A stretch of 64,000 nucleotides of DNA from Tunturibacter gelidoferens (GTDB lineage Bacteria > Acidobacteriota > Terriglobia > Terriglobales > Acidobacteriaceae): positions 4,650,001-4,714,000 of the forward strand of contig NZ_CP132938.1 in the NCBI RefSeq assembly GCF_040358255.1, read 5' to 3'. Shown in pieces: positions 32,756 through 41,762 of this stretch (position 1 is its first letter; each line of letters opens with the position of its first letter). A program made the translations under genes and the position numbers. The notes beneath the pieces are model-generated. The model did no database searches. It was not told where the DNA came from and worked only from the letters and a program-made list of their open reading frames with translations.

Positions 32756-33394
32756 ATGAGAGTAAGCCGTACAAAAGCAGCAGAGAACCGCGAACGAATC
32801 CTCGATGTTGCAACCAGGCTCTTTCGAGAGCGCGGCATCGACGGCATCGGTGTCGCCGACCTCATGAAGAGCGCCGGCCTCACCCACGGCGGATTCTATG
32901 GCCACTTTAAATCGAAAGATGATCTCGTCGCCCAGGCCTGCGGACGCGCCGTCCAAAAGATGCGCGACAACTGGATCAAGGTACTCGACCAGACCACTGG
33001 CGATCCCGTCCACGCGCTCGCCGATACCTACCTCGCCGCCAAACATCGCGACAACGCGGGCCGGGGCTGCACCATAGCCGCTCTCGGCTCAGAGATCGCC
33101 CGGCAAAGCACCGCCGTGCGCCACATCGTAACCGAAGAGCTCAAGCCCTTCATCGATTACCTGTCTGCAATCGTTCAGGGCAGCTCCGCCAGCCTCCGCC
33201 GCGAGCGAGCCATCACACTCTACGCAAGCCTCGTCGGTGCCATCGTCATCGCTCGCGCCGTCGATGACGCCGCATTCTCGAATGAGACTCTTCACGCCGT
33301 AGCTAACGGCATCCGAAGTAAGAGCACGCCACGACCGCCAAAAGGGGGAAAGAAGCGAATCGCCACCCGAACTCCACGTGCGGCAAAACCATAG
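32756..33394 (+). CDS. TetR family transcriptional regulator
   Basis: 212 residues. The helix-turn-helix is 'RERILDVATRLFRERGIDGI' then 'GVADLMKSAGLTHGGFYGHF' with KSKDDLV. The C-terminal domain is of the TetR_C_6/YP_ type, with 'TYLAAKHRDNAGRGCTIAAL' and 'RERAITLYASLVGAIVIARA'. The end is basic and Pro/Lys/Arg-rich. It is divergent from the amine oxidase-RidA operon and probably represses it, with an amine or its product as the likely inducer, though no ligand can be read from sequence. Confidence 0.9.
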   Translation: MRVSRTKAAENRERILDVATRLFRERGIDGIGVADLMKSAGLTHGGFYGHFKSKDDLVAQACGRAVQKMRDNWIKVLDQTTGDPVHALADTYLAAKHRDNAGRGCTIAALGSEIARQSTAVRHIVTEELKPFIDYLSAIVQGSSASLRRERAITLYASLVGAIVIARAVDDAAFSNETLHAVANGIRSKSTPRPPKGGKKRIATRTPRAAKP

Positions 33395-33538
33395 TCTTGC
33401 TCACCCGCAGGCACCGCTCCAATGGCATTAGAATCCTGTCAAGTCGCCAAACCATGTATCTCTCAGTAAATAAGGAAGATACGCGTGGCGTATCAGTTAC
33501 GCGCCAACAGCTATACTGAAATAGAAGAGATACCAAGC

Positions 33539-33561
33539 CCCGGCAGCTCAGCCGGGTTTTT
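33539..33561 (+). terminator. Rho-independent terminator
   Basis: CCCGGC-AGCTCA-GCCGGG followed by TTTTT. It lies about 145 bases after the tetR stop and probably ends that transcript. Confidence 0.75.
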
Positions 33562-33677
33562 CGTTTAAGCCGATAACTCCTTTGATTAGACAAATTTACC
33601 TGTAACTACTTTAGAATGACGATTTTGGAAAAGATCAAAATGCGTAAGCGACTGAAAATAAGGAATTTAGCAAGAAA

Positions 33678-33693
33678 TACCCCCAGGGGGGTA
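33678..33693. promoter_or_regulatory. CsoR/RcnR-type G-tract operator
   Basis: TACCCCC-A-GGGGGGTA is a palindrome of a C-run and a G-run flanked by TA. This is the hallmark of operators bound by the CsoR/RcnR/FrmR family of metal or formaldehyde sensors; copper-sensing CsoR sites have this C5-6/G5-6 form. It lies 67 bases before the ATG of the membrane gene at 33761, in an AT-rich promoter region. No csoR-like gene is in the window, so the sensor would be encoded elsewhere. Confidence 0.6.
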
Positions 33694-33760
33694 ACCCCTC
33701 AACCCTGACAAATCAACGCAAAGCAACATATAAGATAGGACCCATCAGAGCGAGGTCACC

Positions 33761-34969
33761 ATGGCTTCTTCCACCTTCCCAACTCCATACGCTGGAAAGC
33801 AGGCCGGCACGCTGGTAGCCTCAAACACCTCGAGCGTTCCCTGGTACATCTGGTGGGGCGCCCTCGCCGTCACCTCCTCCTCCATCGGCGGAGCCTGGGA
33901 CGTCTCCTGGCATCGTTCCATAGGCCGCGACAGCTTCTGGACGCCGGCGCACATGGCCATCTATGCCTGCGGTGTTTTGGCCGCAATCATCTGCGGCTAC
34001 CTCATGCTGGTCAACACCTTCGGACGCTCCTCCAGCATGCGCGTCGCATCAGTCAATGTCCTCGGCTTCCGCGCCCCACTCGGAGCCTTCATCGCAGCCT
34101 GGGGTGGCATCGCGATGATCACCTCAGCCCCCTTCGACAACTGGTGGCACGCCGCTTACGGTCTCGACGTCAAGATCGTGAGTCCACCCCACACGCTATT
34201 AATTCTCGGCATTCGCGGCGTCGGAGTCGGCATCCTCTTTCTCATCCTCGCCGCAATGAATCGCTGCGCGGCCGAAGGACAGCAGGCCAGCGAAAGCACC
34301 TTCAAGACGCTGCAACGTCTGCTCCTCTACGTTGGTGGTCTCTTCGTAGCTGGCCAGATGTTTTTTCTGATCGAGTACACCTGGGACGTCCAACTACACT
34401 CGGCCTCTGCCTACATCGCAATGGCAATCGGCCTTCCGGTCGTCTTCGCCATGCTCTCCCAGGCGTCCCGCTACAAGTGGGCCGCCACCTCCGCCGCGAT
34501 GGTCTACATGATCTTCGCGATCGCAGAGATTCTCATCCTTCCTCTCTTCCCCGCGCAGCCAAAGCTTGGCCCCGTCTTCTATCCCGTCACCCACATGGTT
34601 CCGGCGAAGTTCCCCGTCCTCATCTTCGCTCCAGCGCTTGCACTCGATCTGCTCTGGCAACGAACCCGCAGTTGGAAGCCTTGGACGGTTGCTCTCGTCT
34701 CTGGCTTTTTGTTCATCGCCGTGCTGGTCATCGTGGAGTGGCCGTTCGCCACCTTCCTGCTCTCCAAAGCATCCGAGAATCGCTTCTTCGGCACGATCTA
34801 CTTCGACTACAACTCCCGCCCCAACGGCCTCGATCGCCTGCGTCTCTTCTACCAGCCCGATCACGGCTCCGTTCTGTTTGGTGGACTGCTGCGCGCGGTA
34901 ATCTACGGTTCCATCGGAACCTGGATCGGCCTCAGCTTCGGACGCTGGATGCGGAGCGTGCAACGGTGA
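33761..34969 (+). CDS. Polytopic membrane protein with duplicated His/Asp motif, unknown family
   Basis: 402 residues, about ten predicted membrane helices. I do not recognise a named family. Two copies of the same pattern, Asp-x2-Trp-His-x3-Gly-x-Asp-x4/5-Pro-x-His, stand at 47-64 (WDVSWHRSIGRDSFWTPAH) and 126-144 (FDNWWHAAYGLDVKIVSPPH). Each lies at the end of a membrane helix, so the protein is probably an internal duplication with two facing His/Asp sites, suited to bind a metal or heme. A third His-containing loop (THMVPAKFPV, about 278-287) may join them. The gene overlaps the next by four bases (GTGA). A CsoR-like operator precedes it. Role in copper handling is inferred, not shown. 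Confidence 0.8.
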   Translation: MASSTFPTPYAGKQAGTLVASNTSSVPWYIWWGALAVTSSSIGGAWDVSWHRSIGRDSFWTPAHMAIYACGVLAAIICGYLMLVNTFGRSSSMRVASVNVLGFRAPLGAFIAAWGGIAMITSAPFDNWWHAAYGLDVKIVSPPHTLLILGIRGVGVGILFLILAAMNRCAAEGQQASESTFKTLQRLLLYVGGLFVAGQMFFLIEYTWDVQLHSASAYIAMAIGLPVVFAMLSQASRYKWAATSAAMVYMIFAIAEILILPLFPAQPKLGPVFYPVTHMVPAKFPVLIFAPALALDLLWQRTRSWKPWTVALVSGFLFIAVLVIVEWPFATFLLSKASENRFFGTIYFDYNSRPNGLDRLRLFYQPDHGSVLFGGLLRAVIYGSIGTWIGLSFGRWMRSVQR

Positions 34970-36462
34970 AGCGTTTGTCCATCCCGATTCGCGCAATTCT
35001 GCTCCTCTTGCTCTGTGCCTTCGCCGCTCCCCTCCGCGCCCACGCTCACGTAGGCAGCAAGGATGTCTATGAACAGGTCGATGCAGGCCCTTACAAACTC
35101 TTCGTCACCATCCGCACGCCAATCGTGATTCCCGGAGTAGCTTCCGTCGAAGCACGTTCGAGCGGCGCGACAGTCAAAAGCATCCGCATAACTCCTCTTC
35201 CAATCACAGGCGAAGCGTCGAAGCATCCTCCCACCTCCGACCCGATGACAACCTCCACCGCCGACCCGGCATTCTTTACCGGCAGCATCTGGATGATGGC
35301 CTCCGGCTCCTGGCAGGTTCGCTTCGAGGTCTCAGGCGACGCCGGAGATCAAGTCGTCTCAGTTCCAGTACCTGCCGTCGCCCTCTCGACCCTGAAGATG
35401 CAGCACGGCCTCGGAATTACTCTAGGAATTCTTGGTCTCTTCCTGGTTGTTAGCATGGCCGGTATTGTCGCCGCGGCTGTCCGTGACGCTCGCCTCGAGC
35501 CCGGCGCCATTCCATCTCCGAATCGCAGACGCCGAGCCATTCTTGCAACTGCAGGCAGCCTCGTGGTCATGGCTCTCTTGATATGGGGCGGAGCAGCCTG
35601 GTGGAACGTCGAAGCGGCCAGTTACGCGCTGGATGTATATCACCCCATGTCGGTGACACCGGCACTCTCAGGCAATACCCTCGATCTCAACGTGCAGTCT
35701 TACGACGGTGGCAAGGAGCGAAGCTCCCGATCCAACAAAGACTTCCTCCCTGACCACGGACACCTGATGCATCTCTACGCCATTCGAGAGCCTGAGATGG
35801 ACGCCGTCTTCCACTTGCATCCCGCACTAGCCTCCGCAGGAGACTTTCGCATCTCGCTGCCTGCGATGCCCGTCGGCACCTACAAGCTCTACGGCGACAT
35901 CGTTCACGCCAACGGCTTCCCCGAGACACTCGTCTCCACCATCACCGTTCCAGCCGATATGCCGGGCGGTCCGCTCGGCCCCGACGACGCCAACGGATCT
36001 CCGCAGCCGCTCAGCCAGGGCCAACTCGGCAACTCGTACAAACTACCCGATGGATACGTAATGGTCTGGGATCGTCCCTCAACCATCAACGCAAACACCG
36101 CATACGCCTTCCGCTTTCACCTGCTCGACGCGAATGGCAAACCCGCTACCGACGTGCAGCCTTACATGGGCATGGCAGGTCACGCAGCCTTCGTCAAAAC
36201 CGACGGCGCCGTCTTTGCCCACACTCATCCCGAGGGCTCCGCTGCAATGGCCGCGCTCATGCTCGCCAACGGAAGCAACGACAGCGATGCGAGCGACCGC
36301 CACGCCGCCATGAACATGCCCATGGAGACACACAGCGAGCCGCTCTCCAGCACCGTCGAATTTCCTTACGGATTTCCCTCGTCTGGCCGCTATCGAATCT
36401 TCATTCAGATGAAACACAAAGCAACCATCGAAACCGGGGCCTTCGATGTCGTAGTCCCATAG
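34966..36462 (+). CDS. Periplasmic/membrane His-Met-rich protein, partner of the 33761 gene
   Basis: 498 residues from GTG at 34966, overlapping the previous stop (GTGA); GGAG lies nine bases upstream. A signal sequence (1-25) is followed by a FixH/YtkA-like beta domain (about 28-140), a membrane helix (148-172), a basic loop, a second helix (191-213) and a periplasmic C-terminal half. That half has two related motifs: 'DHGHLMHLYAIREPEMDAVF' running into HLHP (263-286), and 'MGMAGHAAFVKTDGAVFAHT' running into HP (401-422). Each has a GH near its start and ends in H-x-H-P. A Met/His tail (HAAMNMPMETHSE, about 446-458) looks like a copper ligand cluster. Function is unknown; metal binding or delivery is inferred from ligands, operator and pairing. 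Confidence 0.8.
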   Translation: MKRLSIPIRAILLLLLCAFAAPLRAHAHVGSKDVYEQVDAGPYKLFVTIRTPIVIPGVASVEARSSGATVKSIRITPLPITGEASKHPPTSDPMTTSTADPAFFTGSIWMMASGSWQVRFEVSGDAGDQVVSVPVPAVALSTLKMQHGLGITLGILGLFLVVSMAGIVAAAVRDARLEPGAIPSPNRRRRAILATAGSLVVMALLIWGGAAWWNVEAASYALDVYHPMSVTPALSGNTLDLNVQSYDGGKERSSRSNKDFLPDHGHLMHLYAIREPEMDAVFHLHPALASAGDFRISLPAMPVGTYKLYGDIVHANGFPETLVSTITVPADMPGGPLGPDDANGSPQPLSQGQLGNSYKLPDGYVMVWDRPSTINANTAYAFRFHLLDANGKPATDVQPYMGMAGHAAFVKTDGAVFAHTHPEGSAAMAALMLANGSNDSDASDRHAAMNMPMETHSEPLSSTVEFPYGFPSSGRYRIFIQMKHKATIETGAFDVVVP

Positions 36463-36493
36463 GGAAAACTCTTCCGCAGGCCCCTGTCGCAAT

Positions 36494-39400
36494 TTAGAAG
36501 TTCAGTCGCAATTGGAACTCAGTAGTCCGCGGTCCACCGATATCCGATGTACCCGAACCGCGCTGCACACGATTCTGATCGTGGTCGGCGAAGCTGTTGG
36601 GGCCATTGAGCAACCCACTCAAAGCGGCGTTCCCGCCCAATGCGGTTGTGGTGTTTGCGAGTGTGCCGTTGATGTAATCTTTGAAGTTCGAGAAGTTGCC
36701 AACGTTGTAGAACGCTATTCCCGGCACCAGAGACATTCCTTCCCGCACACGACTCAGTCGAATCGGATACGAGATGCTCAGATCGAGGGCCCGGTAAAAG
36801 GCGTTTTCTGGACCAACTGTTTCTGGAACGGGTGAGATCGGCTGCTGCGTTGCCTGGAGAGCCAACAGTTGCCCCGGAGTGAAGAGCCCGGCTGTCAGGA
36901 GCGCTTGGCCCGCCGGCGTAAATTGACCGGCCTGCGTTGCGTTGTACTGTGAGATGAGTTTATTAAGGTTGTTCCCCTTGTACTCATGCATGAACGCGCC
37001 AGGTTGGGTTCCAGGAACGATATCGCCGATGGTCCCATCGCCCGTAACGTCGGACTGGAAGATACCCCCTACCGCGCTGCCGCTCGTTCCACCATTGTCA
37101 AGATAGAGGTTGGTGGCCGCAGCAGAGAAGAAGTGCCCGATGATGCCGATCTGTGGACCATACTTCAGTGTCGCTGATCCTCCAAACGAGATCTCATGGG
37201 TATGATCCAGCCCACTCCGGCCGATATAGGCCGTGGGATTGTCATAGTCATAAGATGGCGATGAAAAGAACTGATCACCAACACCTGTGTTGCCATTGTT
37301 GGTCGCGGGGTTTGCTGTAGAGACGGCACGCGAGAAGGAATACGAAATCTGCAGATTGGTACTCATAATTCCAGGAGCAGGATGTGCCTTCTGCTCACGG
37401 AAGACCGCCTGCAGCGCGTCATAGCCTGATCTTCCGGCTGGAACCAAAAAGAGTCCCTCTCCCAAATTTGGATTGAAGCCCGGGAAAGCCGCTCCTGTCG
37501 CCACGGTCAGCCCGTTGTACGACGCGGGATTGCTATTCAGGAAGGTGTTTCCTGAGTCCAGACCGTTCACCGCGAAGTCAGCGATCTGCGCTCCAGCAGC
37601 AATCGCACAGACAATGGCCGCAGAACTGTATCCGCCAGCGCAGTGGAAGGAACTGGTAGCAGAAGCGATCGCGTTCTGGGCCGCAGCTATATTCAGCGTA
37701 CGTGCGGCGCCCACGCGATTCACATCAATCTGTTGAGCGATCTTCAGAGTCGAATTGTGTACATAGTCGACTGAGAGAATGCCCCCCTTGAAGATCTCCC
37801 GCTGAATACCGCCGTTCCACTGTTCCGAGTACGGGGTTCGATACGGTGCCGCGTATGCGCCGACTATCGTGAGTGTATTCCCGACATACTGACCGTTGCT
37901 GGCGGGCCCAACCGATTTAGTCACCTGTTGAAACAGATTCTGAAGATTGATAAAGTGCTGGCCTGCCTGACTCAGAGGCTCCGTGCAAATATCGGCAATG
38001 GAGACTCCACCATCGCTAGTGACTACTGAACCGTCCGGCAGCGTGAGGGAGTTTGTGCCGCCGCATATGCTGTGGTTCGTATCGTTGAACAGGCCTTTCT
38101 TAATCAGAGCCTGACGCGAGTTGAGGGTGTTGTTGAAGACATCGCCCTCATAAAAGATGCCAAAGGCCGCGCGTACAACAGTCTTATGGTCTCCGGGGCT
38201 GAACGCGAACCCAAGCTGAGGACCGAAGTTTGCGTACGGTTGGTGAATCTTTTTCCCTAAACCAGCCTGAAACTGATCGAGGAGTGGCGCATTGCCAGAG
38301 CAAGGGGAAGGTGTGATCGTCACATCTGAGCAAAGCGGAGTCGGCAGATCTTGGTTGGCCCGATCAGTATCGACGCTCCACCGCACTCCTGCAGTCAAAG
38401 TGAAACTCGGAGTAATCTTCCAATTGTCTGAGACATAGGCACCCTCCCGCCAATCCTCGACGCCTCCGCCTGGCAGATCGAAACCTGGTTTCTCAGTGAA
38501 GAAACCCTGTCCGTTACCGAACAACACTGTAGACGCGTAGTACCCGTTCAAAGGATCCGAGGGGCATGGACCAGGAGTTCCAGTTCCGCAATTAGCAAGC
38601 TGAGTAGACGCTGTGAGGGTTGCCCGGGGAGCGAGTCCTAGAAAGCTCGCAAAGCCACCGCCCAGAATACGATTGATGCTATACCCGTAGCGAATCAAAT
38701 GAGCGCTCTTAGTCCAACTTCCGTCGTAGCGGAACTGCTTATCCGACTGGTACGTTTCTTGTGGAGAATCGACGTTCGGCCCTGAGAAGAGACCCGCGGA
38801 GCTTAGACGAAAGTTCAAGCCCGGAAAGCCGTTATAAACACTGGTGTTTCCGGTCGTACCGTCTATCAAAAGATTATGGAACTTCTCGTAGCTTGCACGA
38901 AACGAGTGGGTAAAATGCCCGATTGTAAAGTCAGCTCCGCCCGCAATACCCGGAGTATTATCGCGGTTGTTGTATATCTCATAGCCGGCTCCGAAGTTCG
39001 AGCTCGAGCTGTTGACGTCGTAGTTGGCGCGAGCGAAGTAATGCACGCCCCACCGTCCGCTGTAATCCAATCGAATCGTCGAGTAAGTCTCTCGGTAGGG
39101 AGAGGGTATTGTCGGGTGCGCCTCCTGAATCGCCGAGAAGAGCGGAGCCAGTGTGATCGAAACTGGTGACTCCTGCTTGATGCGCTCCGCATTCGCGAAG
39201 AAAAATAACTTGTCTTTGAGAATCGGCCCCCCGATGCTTCCACCGAACTGATTTCTCTGAAAAGGAGTATCGATGCCGCCCGCCGTTCTCGCAAAGAGTG
39301 CACTGTGATCTTGAAAGTTGTAGAACGCCTGGCCATGGAATTTGTTGGTTCCGGAGTTCGTTGACACCAGCACCTGGCCAGTCGAGGTCACCTCACCCGA

Positions 39401-40084
39401 GACATCCTGTGTCGAGCGGTTCAACTGAAAGTCACCGATCGCGCCCTGTGACACATTGAAGATGGTTGTCCCAACGTTCTCGTCCGTGATGTCCTGACCG
39501 TCGAGAAGAATACGCGTCGTGCGACCCGAAACACCGCTTGTCGAAATCGCAGAGTAGCCTGCCTTCGTCGGATCAAACGACTCCCCACTCTGCAGGATGA
39601 CCCCTGGTTCGATCTGGGCGAGATCGAGAAAGTTTCGCCCGTTCACCGGCAGGGAATCGATCTGGTCCTTCGTGATAACGTCGCTGACGCCCGCCTGATC
39701 CGTGTTAATCTGAAGCGCGCCGGCGTTTACCTCCACCGTCTCAGTCGAGGAGCCGATCGCGAGCTTGAAATTTCCATTAGTCGCCGTCCCCGTACGGACA
39801 ACCGTCTTCACCGTAAGCTTCTCAAACCCCGCAGCATTCACCGTCACCGTATAGGGTCCGGGAGTCAACGGCCCTAAGCTGTAGAAGCCGCTGGAGTCAG
39901 ACTTCAAAGTCTTCGACGAATTGGTGTCATTACCGAGAATAAGAATTGTCGCATCAGGTACGATCGCTCCCGTGCTATCTGTGATCGTGCCCTGGATTGA
40001 CCCGCCGTTAACCGAGATCGCCTGCCCCGCTCCGTTCAACGTTGTGGCGAGCAATAGTATTAGCAACCCACATAGTGTTTTCAT
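36494..40084 (-). CDS. TonB-dependent receptor, Oar-like, with carboxypeptidase-regulatory domain
   Basis: 1196 residues from the ATG at 40084, chosen because AGGAG lies seven bases upstream and a signal peptide follows (MKTLCGLLILLLATTLNGAG). A CarboxypepD_reg domain comes first (about 25-110, 'GSIQGTITDSTGAIVPDATI'). The plug follows with 'VSDVITKDQIDSLPVNGRNF' and 'GRTTRILLDGQDITDENVGT'. The rest is a large beta barrel of the acidobacterial type ending in aromatic 'FQLRLNF'. It would import a bulky ligand across the outer membrane using TonB; in this group substrates are often glycans. The GH36, SDR and CarboxypepD-like remnants upstream suggest it once belonged to a sugar-use locus. Confidence 0.93.
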   Translation of the reverse strand: MKTLCGLLILLLATTLNGAGQAISVNGGSIQGTITDSTGAIVPDATILILGNDTNSSKTLKSDSSGFYSLGPLTPGPYTVTVNAAGFEKLTVKTVVRTGTATNGNFKLAIGSSTETVEVNAGALQINTDQAGVSDVITKDQIDSLPVNGRNFLDLAQIEPGVILQSGESFDPTKAGYSAISTSGVSGRTTRILLDGQDITDENVGTTIFNVSQGAIGDFQLNRSTQDVSGEVTSTGQVLVSTNSGTNKFHGQAFYNFQDHSALFARTAGGIDTPFQRNQFGGSIGGPILKDKLFFFANAERIKQESPVSITLAPLFSAIQEAHPTIPSPYRETYSTIRLDYSGRWGVHYFARANYDVNSSSSNFGAGYEIYNNRDNTPGIAGGADFTIGHFTHSFRASYEKFHNLLIDGTTGNTSVYNGFPGLNFRLSSAGLFSGPNVDSPQETYQSDKQFRYDGSWTKSAHLIRYGYSINRILGGGFASFLGLAPRATLTASTQLANCGTGTPGPCPSDPLNGYYASTVLFGNGQGFFTEKPGFDLPGGGVEDWREGAYVSDNWKITPSFTLTAGVRWSVDTDRANQDLPTPLCSDVTITPSPCSGNAPLLDQFQAGLGKKIHQPYANFGPQLGFAFSPGDHKTVVRAAFGIFYEGDVFNNTLNSRQALIKKGLFNDTNHSICGGTNSLTLPDGSVVTSDGGVSIADICTEPLSQAGQHFINLQNLFQQVTKSVGPASNGQYVGNTLTIVGAYAAPYRTPYSEQWNGGIQREIFKGGILSVDYVHNSTLKIAQQIDVNRVGAARTLNIAAAQNAIASATSSFHCAGGYSSAAIVCAIAAGAQIADFAVNGLDSGNTFLNSNPASYNGLTVATGAAFPGFNPNLGEGLFLVPAGRSGYDALQAVFREQKAHPAPGIMSTNLQISYSFSRAVSTANPATNNGNTGVGDQFFSSPSYDYDNPTAYIGRSGLDHTHEISFGGSATLKYGPQIGIIGHFFSAAATNLYLDNGGTSGSAVGGIFQSDVTGDGTIGDIVPGTQPGAFMHEYKGNNLNKLISQYNATQAGQFTPAGQALLTAGLFTPGQLLALQATQQPISPVPETVGPENAFYRALDLSISYPIRLSRVREGMSLVPGIAFYNVGNFSNFKDYINGTLANTTTALGGNAALSGLLNGPNSFADHDQNRVQRGSGTSDIGGPRTTEFQLRLNF

Positions 40085-40756
40085 GATTCGTCTCCTGTGC
40101 CTCGCAAGATCATCAAAAGCGACGCCGCGATGCATGACCGCGGATCGACAAGCTGTATTCAGGCCGACCTCACGCAAACTGAATAACAATCTGAGCGGTC
40201 GTTTTTTGGGTAGGCATGTGTTCCATCAGATCCATTGACGAATGAATGCTGTTGACTGACCAGATTGGCCAATACCTGAAGCACCCTTCGCTTCGTGCAA
40301 TGAAGATTTCCAATCCGAGATGGAACGGATCGTAATCACGCCTGGGTTCTATTTACGCAACGTTCAATGCTGTTGAGGGTGGAATTTGTTCTGGACGCCG
40401 GACACGACATGGTGAAATCTTCCGAAGAATTGCGGGCCATAGATTCTTCCATTTAGTTTCGGAAGAATCGACGAGGCAGGCTCGCATCGAAAATGGAGAA
40501 AGCCAAAGCCGCAGCACCCTGTAAGCCATAAACTACTTCGAAATAATCGAATCGTTACTTGGTAGGACTGACTTTAGGCGAACCTGGTGGGATCTGCTAT
40601 GGCCACCTCAAAAAAAAATCCCATAGCCACTCTGCGAAGGCTCGCAGCTCATTCGCGAGTGCGGGTCTAAGACGCTCTGACCATCTAACTTTCGGCAAGC
40701 TGACTCTTACTGCTGATTCAGAATTCGCTATCGAGATGAAACTTTTACACTCACGC
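40085..40756. other. Upstream region of the TonB receptor, no gene seen
   Basis: 672 bases with no convincing coding frame. It must hold the receptor promoter. A perfect hairpin GATTCTTCC-ATTTAGTTTC-GGAAGAATC lies at 40442-40469, and the related palindromic TCTTCCGAAGA is at 40419-40429, so the word TTCTTCCGAA recurs in both orientations. Some sequence may be further gene remains too decayed to name. Confidence 0.5.
40442..40469. repeat. Perfect inverted repeat upstream of the TonB receptor
   Basis: Nine-base arms GATTCTTCC and GGAAGAATC around a 10-base loop. The related palindrome TCTTCCGAAGA lies 13 bases to the left. It is about 360 bases before the receptor start, far for an operator, so it may be a leftover regulatory site of the decayed locus. 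Confidence 0.5.
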
Positions 40757-41095
40757 TTAAAGCCTCGAGCCGCCATCGACGGGAATACTCGCACCTGTGA
40801 TCCAACGCGCACAGTCTGATGCCACGAAAGCGACTACGTCCGCGACGTCCTCGGGTTTGCCGAGTCGCTTCAGAGCCTGCATTTCCAGAGCAACTTCTCG
40901 ACCTGACTCTGTCTTCGTAAAACTCGACATATCCGTATCGATTACTCCTTGGCGCGATAGCGTTCACGCGTACGCCACGCGATCCAAGAATGGCAGCCCA
41001 GTGTCTGACCCGAGTCTCAATTGCTCCCTTGGTAGAGGCTTAAGCACCGGCATACGCAACGATCAGCCGAAGGGGAATGGGAGCCCAGCGAGCTA
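40757..41095 (-). pseudogene. Frameshifted short-chain dehydrogenase (SDR)
   Basis: On the minus strand the end of an SDR is readable across two frames. The last part reads 'LKRLGKPEDVADVVAFVASD' then 'ITGASIPVDGGSRL' and a stop at 40757. Upstream, 'SRGVRVNAIAP' belongs to another frame: an extra A in a ccaaggag run near 40950 breaks the canonical NAIAPGVIDTDMS. Further up, an in-frame TAA splits the active-site Tyr-x3-Lys region (YAGA-stop-ASTKGA). The N-terminal cofactor domain is not found. The gene is dead by at least one frameshift and one stop. Confidence 0.75.
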
Positions 41096-41225
41096 GCGAA
41101 GTTCGATTCAGGAACCCAAAGCGGTTGCTGAATCTCTGTTCCAATGGTTTGCGATTGTAACACGGTGCGAAGGAGCCGGGATACGCAAGCCTCTCCTAGA
41201 GCTTGTCGCTTGATCGCTGTATATC

Positions 41226-41588
41226 TCAGTTTGGCAGGTCGTCAGCAAGCCTCAGTGGCAAACTAATTCCCCTCCAATTGTCGGAACCTGGCTTGTGAAG
41301 ACCCCGAGGCATCCTTGAGCAAGGTTGAGAGCGCGCGGAAGGATTCTTGAAGGTAAAGCTCCCAGACTGATCGGTCGCCGCGCTCATCTGAGTGCCGTCT
41401 CGCAGTTTCAACTTTACAGACGCTTGGTCGACAGGATTTCCTAGCGCATCGACGACTTGGCCGAAAAGCGTCAACTCGTCATTTGCTTGCTTTCGTTGCG
41501 AAGAACTTTGTGCAGGCAGAGACAGCGCGAGTCCGACTACCCAAATGGTCAGGAGCACGATGGTTGTTGGAACACAGAAATGATCCAA
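41226..41588 (-). pseudogene. Truncated secreted CarboxypepD_reg-like protein
   Basis: A 120-codon frame starting with TTG. It opens with a signal peptide ('TTIVLLTIWVVGLALSLPAQ') and the beginning of a carboxypeptidase-regulatory beta sandwich: 'LTLFGQVVDALGNPVDQASV' and 'SAATDQSGSFTFKN'. After that the residues lose the fold pattern (PSARSQPCSRMPRG...), as expected after a frameshift or deletion. It may still be translated, but I take it for the front end of a broken gene, perhaps another secreted or TonB-linked protein. Confidence 0.5.
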
Positions 41589-41762
41589 TACAGCGGTTTT
41601 TGATTTTGTGTATCAAAAAATGCATATCGGAATTGCCCACTTGAGTCGTTCACGCCCTGACTATAACGCAATTTCTCTTAGTGCATGATCTTTTGCACAT
41701 TGAAATACCTAAATCCGCAGCTTCCCGGTGACGATGTGCGTGTGATCAGGGAACGATACGCC

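Noticed and set aside
33853..34965. An upstream extension of the His/Met-rich protein into the membrane gene
   Set aside because: The extension is an Arg/Pro/Leu-rich out-of-frame shadow; GTG at 34966 overlapping the previous stop gives a proper signal peptide.
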